From an uncultured Paracoccaceae bacterium (GTDB taxonomy: Bacteria; Pseudomonadota; Alphaproteobacteria; Rhodobacterales; Rhodobacteraceae), in contig CANMQO010000004.1 in NCBI GenBank assembly GCA_947500055.1, positions 248,001 through 312,000 of the forward strand: a DNA stretch of 64,000 bases. Reading direction: 5' to 3'. How positions within the stretch are numbered: position 1 is the first letter of the stretch; each line of letters begins with the position of its first letter. Below the pieces are notes generated by a model. It was not told the DNA's origin. It did no database searches and worked only from the letters and a program-made list of their open reading frames with translations. A program made the position numbers and the translations under genes. Of the stretch, positions 1 to 8,327 are shown piece after piece.

Positions 1-1
1 T

Positions 2-241
2 GAAGCCGCAACCGAAACAGCAGAAGCGGTTACTGAAACGGGCGCTGATCTGATGTCGATGGCTGGTGAGTTGCTGACGGTCGAAGGATTTGACGCGGAG
101 AAGGTCACATCCCTGCTTGAAACGCTTGAGTTGCCCGAAGGGGAACAGAACACGCTGACGAATGCACTGAACCTTGCCAAGGATAATCCCGCATTGCTGC
201 AGCCCGTTCTGGACCAGATCAAGAATCTGTTGCCTCAGTAA
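2..241 (+). CDS. C-terminal end of an unidentified acidic protein (5' truncated by window edge)
   Basis: A reading frame open to the left edge ends at a TAA at 239-241. The visible 79 residues start with an Ala/Glu/Thr-rich low-complexity stretch and pass into an amphipathic acidic segment ending in LLPQ. An internal ATG at 53 could start a 62-residue protein, but the frame is uninterrupted back to the first base, so I read it as the tail of a longer protein. The family is not recognised. A strong bidirectional hairpin follows, separating it from the convergent sulfite operon. Confidence 0.6.
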   Translation, partial: EAATETAEAVTETGADLMSMAGELLTVEGFDAEKVTSLLETLELPEGEQNTLTNALNLAKDNPALLQPVLDQIKNLLPQ

Positions 242-259
242 GCCATTGCGATAAGAAGA

Positions 260-290
260 AAAGCCGCGCTGTCACCAGCGCGGCTTTTCA
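260..290. terminator. Bidirectional rho-independent terminator
   Basis: A perfect 12-bp inverted repeat (AAAGCCGCGCTG, loop TCAC, CAGCGCGGCTTT) is followed by T's on the plus strand and by a T-rich run on the minus strand. It sits between two convergent transcription units and can end both. Confidence 0.85.
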
Positions 291-320
291 TTGGCCCGGT
301 CGCTTTGTCTGGCTTTGGCG

Positions 321-1178
321 TTAGTCCAGAAATGCCTTTTCAACCACATAGTGCTGTGGTTTTGAGTTGGCCCCTTCAACAAGCCCGTATTCTTCCAGCA
401 TGTCCTTCAGTTCGAGGTTGAAGGCCAGGTTGCCGCAGATCATGGCCCGGTCCGTCTCGGGGGTCAGGGGCGGCACGCCAAGATCCGCAAATGCCTCGCC
501 CGAGCGCATAAGATCAGTGATCCGCCCCATCTTGGGGCTCTCTTCACGGGTGGTGGTTGGGTAATATTTGATTTTTTTCCAGAAACCTTCGCCGATCACT
601 TCGTTCAGCAGTTCATCTGTTTTCAACGCCTCAATCAGGTCGCGCCCATAGGTGAGTTCGCCCAGTTCACGGCAGGTGTGGGTGATGATGATTTCGTCAT
701 AGTCTTCGTATGTTTGCGGCTCGCGCAGCAGTGACGCGAAAGGCGCGAAACCGGTGCCGGTGGCGAAGAACCAGAGCCGCTTGCCGGGCAGCAGCGCGTC
801 GTGGACCAGCGTGCCAACTGGCTTGGGCCGGAGAGTGATTTCATCACCCGGCTTGATATGTTGCAGCTTTGATGTCAGCGGGCCGTCCTGCACCTTGATG
901 GAATAGAACTCCAGTTCTTCGTCCCAACTGGGTGATGCGATGGAATAAGCCCGCAGCAGCGGTTTCTGTTTGCCGGTTTCGGGATGTGGGTCACCCATCA
1001 GCCCGATCATTACAAATTCGCCGGACCGGAACCGCAGGCTGGCTGGCCGGGTACAGCGAAAGCTGAACAGTCGGTCGGTATAGTGTTTCACGTCCGTTAC
1101 TGTCTGCGCATCAGGCAAGGTGGGAACGGCTTTGGCGGTGTCTAGTGTCACGGGTGTCTGCTCGGTCATATATGTCAT
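321..1178 (-). CDS. fpr: Ferredoxin/flavodoxin-NADP+ reductase
   Basis: A 285-residue cytoplasmic flavoprotein that moves electrons between NADPH and ferredoxin or flavodoxin. The FAD-binding RAYSIAS motif lies near residue 85. The NADP-binding part has GTGFAPFASLL and a conserved aromatic-poor C-terminus YVVEKAFLD, as in bacterial subclass FPRs. It is the last gene of the cysG-cysI-cysH-DUF934 strand, 66 bp after DUF934. Because the sulfite reductase here has no flavoprotein partner (no cysJ), FPR plus a ferredoxin encoded elsewhere is a logical electron source; that link is inference. A second ATG three codons downstream (1169) is an alternative start. An FNR-like box lies just upstream. 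Confidence 0.9.
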   Translation of the reverse strand: MTYMTEQTPVTLDTAKAVPTLPDAQTVTDVKHYTDRLFSFRCTRPASLRFRSGEFVMIGLMGDPHPETGKQKPLLRAYSIASPSWDEELEFYSIKVQDGPLTSKLQHIKPGDEITLRPKPVGTLVHDALLPGKRLWFFATGTGFAPFASLLREPQTYEDYDEIIITHTCRELGELTYGRDLIEALKTDELLNEVIGEGFWKKIKYYPTTTREESPKMGRITDLMRSGEAFADLGVPPLTPETDRAMICGNLAFNLELKDMLEEYGLVEGANSKPQHYVVEKAFLD

Positions 1179-1212
1179 GGCAGCCTGATAGGGCCGCCCT
1201 CCGTCTTAGTCG

Positions 1213-1226
1213 TTGATCTGGATCAG
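1213..1226 (-). promoter_or_regulatory. FNR/FnrL-like box upstream of fpr
   Basis: TTGAT-CTGG-ATCAG on the plus strand matches the FNR consensus TTGAT-N4-ATCAA with one mismatch. It lies in the short gap between DUF934 and fpr. Its centre is only about 42 bp from the fpr ATG, which would leave almost no leader if it acted as a class II activator site. Confidence 0.4.
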
Positions 1227-1244
1227 GGGAAGGGTGCTTTGGAC

Positions 1245-1655
1245 CTATCCGCGCAGGCGCGCCTGATAATTGTGGTTTCGCCAATCGGCCCGGAATTGCC
1301 ATTGGTCTTCGGGCTGGCGCGCGGCAAGCGTGTCATCAATCTCGACCTCGTCAAAGCCGGATCGCCGTGCCATGGCGTATTGATCCGCCAGCACATGGCC
1401 TTTGGCCCGCAACCGTCCCTTGTAGCCTGCCCGCCGCAGCATCGCGGCAAGCGTGAACCCTCGTCCATCGGCGGATGATGGAAAATCGATGCGGATCATT
1501 GCGGCGTTGTTCAGGCCCGCGAGCATGTCAGGCGCGGTGTCAGAAGGCAGGTCAATGCCGTAGTCGCAATCATTCGCTGCGGCCTCGTCCCGTGCAACGA
1601 AGCCACATGTGAAATCGTCGGCCTGGAAGCCGTTATCAGTGACGATGACGCTCAT
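1245..1655 (-). CDS. DUF934 family protein of the sulfite-reduction operon
   Basis: A 136-residue cytoplasmic protein of the DUF934 family, seen in Proteobacteria beside sulfite reductase and cysH. The family ending is recognisable (RQPEDQWQFRADWRNHNYQARLRG is the C-terminal region; key WRNHNYQA). The biochemical role is unknown; an accessory function in sulfite or siroheme-enzyme metabolism is inferred from conserved linkage. Its ATG overlaps the cysH stop as ATGA, which fixes the start and implies translational coupling. Confidence 0.85.
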   Translation of the reverse strand: MSVIVTDNGFQADDFTCGFVARDEAAANDCDYGIDLPSDTAPDMLAGLNNAAMIRIDFPSSADGRGFTLAAMLRRAGYKGRLRAKGHVLADQYAMARRSGFDEVEIDDTLAARQPEDQWQFRADWRNHNYQARLRG

Positions 1656-2371
1656 GCCGCTTTTCCTTCGCGTGTGACCTTGCCGTTCTCGAAGTGAATC
1701 CCGCATTCGGTCTTGTCGCTGTCGCGCCAGCGCCCTGCGCGCGGGTCTTCATGTGCGCTGACCCGTGTGGTGCAGGGCATGCAGCCGATGGAGGGATATC
1801 CTTGCGCAACCAACGGGTGCCGGGGCAGGTCGTGTTTGATGATATAGGCTTTGAGGTCTTCCGCGGTCCAGTTGGCTAGCGGGTTGATCTTGATCTTGCG
1901 ATCTTCCTTTTCGAATAGCGGCAGTTGCGCCCGCTGTCCGTTCTGGAACCTTTTGCGTCCGGTGATCCAGCCGCCGAAATCCTTCAGCGCCTTGTTCAGC
2001 GGCCGCGTCTTGCGCAGATCGCAGCAGGCATCTGTATCTGCCTGATGCAGGATGCCGTCCACATCTTCGGTCAGCACTTCATTTCGATCAGGACCGATGA
2101 CACGGACGTCCGTCAGACCCAGATGTGCTGCCACCTCGCGCTGATAGGTCAGCGTTTCGGGGAACAGCATTTCGGTATCAAGAAAGATCACCGGTGTGGC
2201 CTTGTTGATCTGCGCAATCATATGCAGCAGCACGACGCTTTCCGCACCAAAAGACGACACCAGCGCCACCGGTCCGATCTGGACGTCCACCAGCGCGTGT
2301 TTCAAGACGGTTTGTGCATCGGATTTCCGGTGCAGCATATTGCGGCGTTCCGCGAGTTCCTTAAGCGGCAT
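1652..2371 (-). CDS. cysH: APS-type phosphoadenylyl/adenylyl-sulfate reductase
   Basis: 239 residues. It reduces activated sulfate (APS, possibly PAPS) to sulfite with thioredoxin in the cytoplasm. The PP-loop region is SSFGAES near residue 40. The four cluster cysteines are present as CC at 116-117 and C-x2-C at 197 and 200, marking the [4Fe-4S] APS-reductase type rather than the cluster-free PAPS reductase. The catalytic ECGIH cysteine is at about 223. The ATG at 2371 overlaps the end of cysI by 11 bp; a longer frame upstream is an extension into cysI and is not used. It ends in an ATGA overlap with DUF934. Confidence 0.92.
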   Translation of the reverse strand: MPLKELAERRNMLHRKSDAQTVLKHALVDVQIGPVALVSSFGAESVVLLHMIAQINKATPVIFLDTEMLFPETLTYQREVAAHLGLTDVRVIGPDRNEVLTEDVDGILHQADTDACCDLRKTRPLNKALKDFGGWITGRKRFQNGQRAQLPLFEKEDRKIKINPLANWTAEDLKAYIIKHDLPRHPLVAQGYPSIGCMPCTTRVSAHEDPRAGRWRDSDKTECGIHFENGKVTREGKAA

Positions 2372-4031
2372 TTGCTTTGTCCTCACTTGGATAAAGGATG
2401 GCTTTGAATGGTTCCATTCCCAGACGGCGATAGGTCTGGAGGAAGGTTTCATTTTCGTCGCTGCGCAGGTCGAGATACCCCGTGACCAGCCGTTCAATGG
2501 CGGGCACGATGTCATCCGCGCTGAAACCGGGACCCGCCCGTTCGCCGATGGTGGTTGTCTGGGTGCCGTCACCGCCCAGCGTGATCTGGTAGTTTTCTAC
2601 GCCGGCCCGGTCGAGGCCGAGGATTCCGATATGGCCCACATGATGGTGCCCGCAGGCGTTGATGCAGCCGGAGATCTTGATCTTGAGTTGGCCGATATCG
2701 TGTTCGATTTTCAGCTCATCAAAGCGCGTTGCGATCTCTTGCGCGATGGGGATCGAACGGGCGGTCGCCAGCGCGCAGTAATCCATGCCGGGGCAGGCGA
2801 TGATGTCGGAGGCCAGCCCGATATTGGCGGTGGCGAGGTCAGCCTCGCGCAGGGCTGCATAAACTTTGGCCAGATCAGATTTATGTACATGTGGCAGGAT
2901 CACGTTCTGTTCGTGACTGATCCGCAATTCGTTGTGGCCGTATTTCTGGGCCAGATCAGCCATGACGCGCATCTGCTCGGATGTTGCATCGCCGGGGGTT
3001 GCTCCGTGTTTTTTGATGCTGATCGACACGATGGCATAGCCGTCAGCCTTGTGGCCGGACAGGTTTGTGTCCGTCCATGATCGGAAGGCGGGGTTGGCAA
3101 GGCGTGCAGCCTCATACCCGTCAGTGGGTTTTTTCACAAACGCCGGTGGGACGAAGGCGGCCTCGATCTCGGTCAGCAGCGCCTGATCGTGTCCGCTGAA
3201 ATCTTCCCGGATATTGACGAAGCGTTCCTCAACCAGCTCCTGAATTTTTGCCAATCCGTTTTCATGCACGGTGATCTTGATCCGCGCCTTGTATTTGTTG
3301 TCGCGGCGACCCAGCAGGTTGTAGACGCTCACAATCGCCTCGCAATAGGGCAGCAGATCTGCCTTCGGCAGGAACTCCCGCAGGACCTTGCCGACCATGG
3401 GGGTACGGCCAAGACCGCCGCCAATGATGACCTGGAAGCCGACCTCGCCTGCATCATTGCGCACGATCTGCAACCCGATGTCATGGGCGCGGACGACGGC
3501 GCGGTCCTCGGCGGCGCCGGTCACGGCGATCTTGAACTTGCGTGGCAGGAACTGGAACTCCGGGTGGTCAGTGGACCATTGGCGCAAAAGTTCGGCGTAG
3601 GGGCGGGGGTCCTCGATCTCGTCCGAAGCCGCACCGGCGAAGTGATCAGCGGTCACGTTGCGGATCGTGTTGCCGGACGTCTGAATTGCGTGCATGCCAA
3701 CATCCGCCAGCGCCTCGAGCATGTCGGGCACATCACCCAGTTTGGGCCAGTTATACTGAATATTCTGGCGCGTGGTGAAATGGCCGTAACCTTTGTCCCA
3801 CTTGTCGGCGATAAGGGCCAGCTGGAGCATCTGGGCGCTGTTGAGCGTGCCATAAGGGACGGCGACGCGCAGCATATAGGCGTGTAGTTGCAGATAGAGG
3901 CCATTCATCAGGCGCAGGGGTTTGAACTCATCCTCGGTTAGGGAGCCATCAATGCGGCGTTCCACCTGCCCACGAAACTGCGCAACGCGCGCGCGGACGA
4001 AGCCCTCATCAAAATCGTTGTATTTGTACAT
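2361..4031 (-). CDS. cysI: Siroheme-dependent sulfite (nitrite/sulfite) reductase
   Basis: A 556-residue cytoplasmic hemoprotein performing the six-electron reduction of sulfite to sulfide. Two ferrodoxin-like half-domains are visible. The siroheme/[4Fe-4S] ligands appear as ACPGMDYC followed later by GCINAC-GHHHVGHIG (C-x5-C then C-x3-C). No flavoprotein subunit gene is adjacent, so the enzyme is probably ferredoxin-dependent. Neighbours supply siroheme (cysG), sulfite (cysH) and accessory DUFs, which favours sulfite over nitrite as substrate. A 65-bp gap separates it from DUF2849 upstream. Confidence 0.92.
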   Translation of the reverse strand: MYKYNDFDEGFVRARVAQFRGQVERRIDGSLTEDEFKPLRLMNGLYLQLHAYMLRVAVPYGTLNSAQMLQLALIADKWDKGYGHFTTRQNIQYNWPKLGDVPDMLEALADVGMHAIQTSGNTIRNVTADHFAGAASDEIEDPRPYAELLRQWSTDHPEFQFLPRKFKIAVTGAAEDRAVVRAHDIGLQIVRNDAGEVGFQVIIGGGLGRTPMVGKVLREFLPKADLLPYCEAIVSVYNLLGRRDNKYKARIKITVHENGLAKIQELVEERFVNIREDFSGHDQALLTEIEAAFVPPAFVKKPTDGYEAARLANPAFRSWTDTNLSGHKADGYAIVSISIKKHGATPGDATSEQMRVMADLAQKYGHNELRISHEQNVILPHVHKSDLAKVYAALREADLATANIGLASDIIACPGMDYCALATARSIPIAQEIATRFDELKIEHDIGQLKIKISGCINACGHHHVGHIGILGLDRAGVENYQITLGGDGTQTTTIGERAGPGFSADDIVPAIERLVTGYLDLRSDENETFLQTYRRLGMEPFKAILYPSEDKANAA

Positions 4032-4096
4032 GCGTTATCCTTTCGGCGCCCAAATTCTCTGAGAGAATTTGATTGCAAAGTTTCTGCGAAACTTTG

Positions 4097-4393
4097 TCAC
4101 TCTGCCTGTTTTCCGTGGTGGTAGTTGGATGGGCCGCGGGTGCGGAAGGCTTCGCGGAAATGAACCGGTTCGGGGCCGGACGATCCGGGTCTGGCATCCG
4201 CCAGATACGCCCCGGCAATCTCATCCGCGCGCGCTTGTGCTTCAAGCAGGCGCAGATCACCATGTGCCTCGTCAGTAATCAACTCCGCCTCTGCGATGTT
4301 GCGAGTCCATGTGTTGTCTTCGGTCAGCCAGACAGCATCGCCCTCCAGCAATGCGTTGGCAGTCACAACTTTCGGCGTGAAAATACGGGCCAT
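4097..4393 (-). CDS. DUF2849 domain protein
   Basis: A 98-residue protein starting MARIFTPKVVTANAL, matching the DUF2849 family found between cysG and cysI in alphaproteobacteria. It has no signal peptide or membrane segment. The ATG overlaps the cysG stop by one base (TAATG). The function is unknown; a role in sulfite reduction is inferred only from its conserved place in the operon. Confidence 0.85.
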   Translation of the reverse strand: MARIFTPKVVTANALLEGDAVWLTEDNTWTRNIAEAELITDEAHGDLRLLEAQARADEIAGAYLADARPGSSGPEPVHFREAFRTRGPSNYHHGKQAE

Positions 4394-5784
4394 TATGCAA
4401 ACTCCCTCAGTTTAAGAGCCTTGGCTTCGGCGTCGCGCGGGGCGAGGCCGTAGAAAGTGATCGCGGGGCCGGACAGCCCTGCCTTGCTGAGCGTGGGTTC
4501 CAAATCGCTCAGGCTGGTTGCGACGATCCGTTGATCCGCGCGACTGGCATTTTCGATGATCGTCACCGGCGTTGCCGGATCGGCCCCATGCATCAACAGG
4601 CGGCCCTGAATAAACCGGGCGGCTTTCTTGCCCATATAGATCGCGGCCACTTCGCCCGGGGCTGCAAGCGCTTTCCAGTCATGATCGGCATAGCCCCTGG
4701 TATCATGGCCCGTGATCAGCCGGACCGCCGCGTTCCGCCCACGTTTCGTCAGGCTTTGTCCGATCCCGGCCACCGCCGCAGAGGCTGCAGTGATCCCCGG
4801 CACAACCCGGTAGCTGATCTGATGTGCCTCAAGCGCTTCGACCTCTTCGTCCAGACGTCCAAAGACAGTTGGATCCCCTGCCTTGAGCCGCACCACATGA
4901 TGCCCGTCCAGAGCGTGGCGCACGAGCATGGCATCGATATCCTCCTGCTTCATCGACGGGCCGAAGCCGGTTTTTCCTGCGTTGATGATGATCGCTTCGC
5001 GCCGTGCCAGTTCGAGTATCTCATCCGTGACCAACCGGTCGTGGATCACCACATCAGCCTTGTCGAGCGCGTTGCGCGCCTTCAATGTCAGCAGTTCGGG
5101 ATCGCCGGGGCCTGCCCCCACGAGATCAACATGCCCCGCTTTTGTGTCGGACATGACATGGTTGTCCAGCAGGGTTTCCAATGCCCGCAGCACGCCGCTT
5201 TTTCCGGCCTCTTCCATCGCCTTTGGCCCATCATCGAAATAGAAGGCGGACCAGAAATCGCGCCGCTTGCGCCCCATGGGCAATACATCCACGGCGTGGC
5301 GAAAGGTTTTGCCGATCCGGGCGAGGATACCAAGTGATGTTGGCAGCCGTTCTTCCAGATCAGCCTTGATGGCGCGGGCAAGCACCGGCGCCGCACCTTC
5401 GGTGCCGATGGCGACGGTGACCGGGTCACGGTCCACGATGGCGGGGGTGATGAACTGGCTGTCTGCAAGGTTGTCGACGATGTTAACCAGTGCGCCCTCC
5501 GCTTGGGCGATGGCTGCTGTGCGCGCATCCTCAGCCGCATCCTCATTGGCGGCATAAAAGAGAGCTGCACCATGCACGTCGCCCGGTGCCATGGCCCGTT
5601 CGATGATCTGCAACTTGCCCTCAGCGGCCCAGTTGCGGATTTCAGGCGCAATGTCCGTGGCGATCACGGTCAGTTGTGCTTCGGTTTTCATCAGAAGCCG
5701 CAGTTTCGCCATGGCCGCATCTGCACCGCCCGCAAGTACGATGCGTTTGCCTTCGACTGCGAGGAATATTGGAAAGTGTTTCAT
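4393..5784 (-). CDS. cysG: Siroheme synthase (trifunctional CysG)
   Basis: 463 residues. It converts uroporphyrinogen III to siroheme. The N-terminal third is the NAD-dependent precorrin-2 dehydrogenase/ferrochelatase module (FLAVEGKRIVLAGGADAAM, then the dimerisation region with RVLP-type GRKRRDFW). The C-terminal SAM uroporphyrinogen methyltransferase has VDLVGAGPGDPELLTLKA, VVRLKAGDPTVFGR and a GITAASAA motif. The first gene of the operon; the ATG at 5784 has an AGAGG ribosome site, while an upstream in-frame TTG (5811) lies within the operator and is less likely. The product is the cofactor of the adjacent sulfite reductase. Confidence 0.93.
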   Translation of the reverse strand: MKHFPIFLAVEGKRIVLAGGADAAMAKLRLLMKTEAQLTVIATDIAPEIRNWAAEGKLQIIERAMAPGDVHGAALFYAANEDAAEDARTAAIAQAEGALVNIVDNLADSQFITPAIVDRDPVTVAIGTEGAAPVLARAIKADLEERLPTSLGILARIGKTFRHAVDVLPMGRKRRDFWSAFYFDDGPKAMEEAGKSGVLRALETLLDNHVMSDTKAGHVDLVGAGPGDPELLTLKARNALDKADVVIHDRLVTDEILELARREAIIINAGKTGFGPSMKQEDIDAMLVRHALDGHHVVRLKAGDPTVFGRLDEEVEALEAHQISYRVVPGITAASAAVAGIGQSLTKRGRNAAVRLITGHDTRGYADHDWKALAAPGEVAAIYMGKKAARFIQGRLLMHGADPATPVTIIENASRADQRIVATSLSDLEPTLSKAGLSGPAITFYGLAPRDAEAKALKLREFA

Positions 5785-5813
5785 GGCGGACCTCTGGTTT
5801 CTTGCGCTCAATA

Positions 5814-5828
5814 TAGAATAATGTTCTT
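5814..5828. promoter_or_regulatory. Lrp-like operator between cysG and the lrp-type gene
   Basis: TAGAATAATGTTCTT contains the dyad AGAA-N5-TTCT and matches 12 of 15 positions of the E. coli Lrp consensus YAGHAWATTWTDCTR. It lies 30 bp from the cysG ATG and 92 bp from the divergent Lrp-family gene, where an autoregulatory local regulator would bind. Confidence 0.45.
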
Positions 5829-5919
5829 TCTGTTGCGCCCCCTTGGCGCTAAGTAAGGACGTGCGTTCTGGGTTGTTTGCATTTTGGATCGCTTGTTCTA
5901 TGAAAACGGAGATTAGAGA

Positions 5920-6381
5920 ATGTCAGTTCGGATTGACGCCACGGACAGGAAAATCCTTGCTGCGTTGCAAGCGGATGCAGCGCAATCATTGGACGAAATT
6001 GCGCGGTCTGTGGGGTCATCAAAGACCCCGGTGTGGAACAGAATCAAAAAGATGCGCGAGGCAGGAATTATCGGTCAGCAAACCGTCTTGCTGGATGCTG
6101 AGGCATTGGGGTTTGAGGCTTGTTTTTTTGTTCTGATCCGCACCTCGGAACATGACGCCGACTGGCAAGCCCGCTTCCTCAATGCCTTGCGGTCGCGCCC
6201 CGAAGTGCAGGAGGCCCATCGGCTGGCGGGTGACATTGACTACATTCTGAAAGTGCGTGTCCGGAATGCGCGCGCCTATGACACGTTCTACCAGGCTCTG
6301 ATCTCAGAGGTGAAGGTGCATAATGTCACGGCACTTTTGTCGATGGAGGAGATCAAGGCAACTGTGGCATTGCCTTTGTAG
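5920..6381 (+). CDS. Lrp/AsnC-family transcriptional regulator
   Basis: 153 residues. The N-terminal winged helix (residues about 3-60) begins IDATDRKILAALQADA and has the recognition helix SSKTPVWNRIKKM. The C-terminal AsnC/RAM effector domain contains EVQEAHRLAGDIDYILKVRV. The family binds amino acids or related small ligands and forms octameric DNA-wrapping discs. It is divergent from cysG with 135 bp between starts, and an Lrp-like dyad lies in that gap. I infer local control of the sulfite/cysteine pathway and itself, with cysteine or a sulfur metabolite as possible effector. Confidence 0.9.
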   Translation: MSVRIDATDRKILAALQADAAQSLDEIARSVGSSKTPVWNRIKKMREAGIIGQQTVLLDAEALGFEACFFVLIRTSEHDADWQARFLNALRSRPEVQEAHRLAGDIDYILKVRVRNARAYDTFYQALISEVKVHNVTALLSMEEIKATVALPL

Positions 6382-6419
6382 GGGACTTGCGATCGCCTGT
6401 CAGTTGGCAATGCAGCAGG

Positions 6420-6809
6420 TCAATCTGGCGTTTCCAGCAGACTGGTGACTTTATCAATCAGTTCTTCCCTGGAGGCGGGCTTGGGGCAAATGGCGGCGTC
6501 CGGAAACCGCATTTCCAGGTTTTCCAAAGTTCCGTGACCCGAATGAAATACGATCGGGATGTTGCGTTCCACCAGCGCTTCGGCGAAGGGAAAAACGGAC
6601 ACGCCGCGCAGGTCGATGTCCAGAATGGCGACATCGGTTTCGTCCTTCTCGAAGGTCGCAAACGCCTGTTCCAACGTGCCTGCTGGTCCGATTGCGGCTG
6701 CACCTGCATCGCCGAACGTATCCATCAGATCAAAGGCGATCAGCATCTCATCTTCGACGATCAGTACCTTTTTGCCCATGAGTGGCCTTTGTCCGTCTTG
6801 TTCGCTCAT
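6420..6809 (-). CDS. Single-domain response regulator
   Basis: 129 residues, receiver domain only. The acidic pair E19-D20, phosphoacceptor D64 (AILDIDLRG) and K110 (CPKP) are present. The beta4-alpha4 stretch VFHSGHG resembles the FATGUY-type single-domain receivers that pair with HWE/HisKA_2 kinases in alphaproteobacteria. The ATG at 6809 has GGAGAG eight bases upstream. It follows the kinase gene by 30 bp, so they probably form one operon and the pair is likely cognate. It has no output domain; it may act as phosphate sink or by protein contact. Confidence 0.88.
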   Translation of the reverse strand: MSEQDGQRPLMGKKVLIVEDEMLIAFDLMDTFGDAGAAAIGPAGTLEQAFATFEKDETDVAILDIDLRGVSVFPFAEALVERNIPIVFHSGHGTLENLEMRFPDAAICPKPASREELIDKVTSLLETPD

Positions 6810-6839
6810 GTTCGGCTCTCCATCAGGTGAGGCATGTTG

Positions 6840-8228
6840 TTAAGCATGATTTTGGTTATCGCATTGTGCAAAAGGTATCACCAATTTGCAGATCAGACCT
6901 TGGTTTGTCCAATCCTGGTTCAATGTCGCATTCAACTGTTTTGCCGATAGCGCCACCAACCTGGTGCCAAATCCGGTTGTTTCAGGTTCGTTGAGGGACA
7001 TGGTTTCCGGGTTCACTTCGGACCAGACCAGTTCGATCATGTCCCGCCCGTTGTCATCAGTGCAGTTGTCCCAGGTTACCGACACCCGCCCGTCAGGTGT
7101 TCGTAGCGCGCCAAATTTGGATGCGTTGGTCGCCAATTCGTTGATTATCAAGCTCAACGGGCTGATGTCATTGAGGGGAATGGGAAAACCATCGCCATCG
7201 ATCTGCACCGTGTTCATACCCCTATTGAAGGGACCCAGCGCCTGACGGACCAGTGTATGCAGATCAACAGTCTTGTCGTGCTCCGGCTCCATCGACAGCG
7301 CATAAGCCTTGCCCAATGCTTCGATGCGCGCGCAGATATTGTCGGCAAGCTCATCATCCGTGCGTGCCGGTCGAAAGCTGAGCCGCACGAGTCCCTGAAT
7401 GATCGAGAACAGGTTTTTTACCCGGTGATGCAATTCGCGGGTAAGGTGCCGTTCCTTTTCGCGGGCTTCGATATGTTCTGTCACGTCGCGGTCAATCTGG
7501 AGCAGTAGCGTCCGGTCGCCAGAGACTTCGACTCGTTGAATCTTGGTCGATGTGATCACGACTTTTCCGTCGCGTGTTTTACGCGTGACCTCGCCAGACC
7601 ATGCCTGGCCTGAATCAAGGATTGCCTTGATTTCACGCTTTGAGCTGCCGCACTTTGCCTCAGTCAGCGTGTCGGGATCCTGTCCAAGCGCCTCGGATTC
7701 GGGGATGCCGTACATCACCTCGGCCCCCTGGTTCCACCGAATCACGCCGCCGCTGTCGGAATAGGCAAGAATGGCATCGCTGGAGAGTTCCAGCATCCGG
7801 CTAATCTGCCGGTCAATTTCGATCGCGCGTGTGTCGTGGATGATGGTATGTGTGCCCAGCATCCGTATTGGCACGCCGTTTTCGCGTACTGCCAAGCCCC
7901 GGCAGCGGACGGTGACCGTGCCACCATCGGCCGTTTTGTACCTGACAAGTTGATCATAGGGGTAGGATGGGTCCGCACAATGGCGTTCGAAATTCGCGAG
8001 TGCCGTTGCCCCATCTTCGGGGAAAATCAGGTTTTGCCATTCCGACGCGAGATGTTGCCGCTTGGTTGGGTCGAAACCAAGCGCTTGCCAGAACCCGTCG
8101 CTCATATACTCATGTTCGGGCTTTTCGAGGTCCCAGTACCAAATTCCGTCGCAGGTGCCGGAATCGAGAAATGCAAATGCATCGGGTTGTCCCAGAAACG
8201 CACCAAGTTCTTTTTCCAGATAGTGCAT
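6840..8228 (-). CDS. PAS-domain HWE-family sensor histidine kinase
   Basis: 462 residues, no transmembrane segment, so cytoplasmic sensing is likely. A PAS/PAC unit occupies about 15-130 (ends with RCRGLAVRENGVPIRMLGTH), and a second PAS about 140-255 (SSDAILAYSDSGGVIRWNQG). The phosphoacceptor box ELHHRVKNLFSIIQGL is at about 265. The ATPase region has ELATNASKFGAL and the LVWSE tryptophan-x-glutamate signature that names the HWE group. It precedes the single-domain regulator. Kinases of this group commonly sense light, redox or stress; I see no flavin-binding NCRFLQ motif, so I do not call it a LOV protein. Confidence 0.88.
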   Translation of the reverse strand: MHYLEKELGAFLGQPDAFAFLDSGTCDGIWYWDLEKPEHEYMSDGFWQALGFDPTKRQHLASEWQNLIFPEDGATALANFERHCADPSYPYDQLVRYKTADGGTVTVRCRGLAVRENGVPIRMLGTHTIIHDTRAIEIDRQISRMLELSSDAILAYSDSGGVIRWNQGAEVMYGIPESEALGQDPDTLTEAKCGSSKREIKAILDSGQAWSGEVTRKTRDGKVVITSTKIQRVEVSGDRTLLLQIDRDVTEHIEAREKERHLTRELHHRVKNLFSIIQGLVRLSFRPARTDDELADNICARIEALGKAYALSMEPEHDKTVDLHTLVRQALGPFNRGMNTVQIDGDGFPIPLNDISPLSLIINELATNASKFGALRTPDGRVSVTWDNCTDDNGRDMIELVWSEVNPETMSLNEPETTGFGTRLVALSAKQLNATLNQDWTNQGLICKLVIPFAQCDNQNHA

Positions 8229-8327
8229 TTGGGGTTCACGCGCATGGTTAGGGGAAGATCAAAATCGCAACTATAGCGTGTATATCTGTGCGGGTGATAG
8301 ACGTCAATCTACGCGCCGCGCGCAATA

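Noticed and set aside
5785..5811. TTG start extending CysG by nine residues
   Set aside because: It would begin next to the operator; the ATG at 5784 has a ribosome site and the conserved N-terminus.
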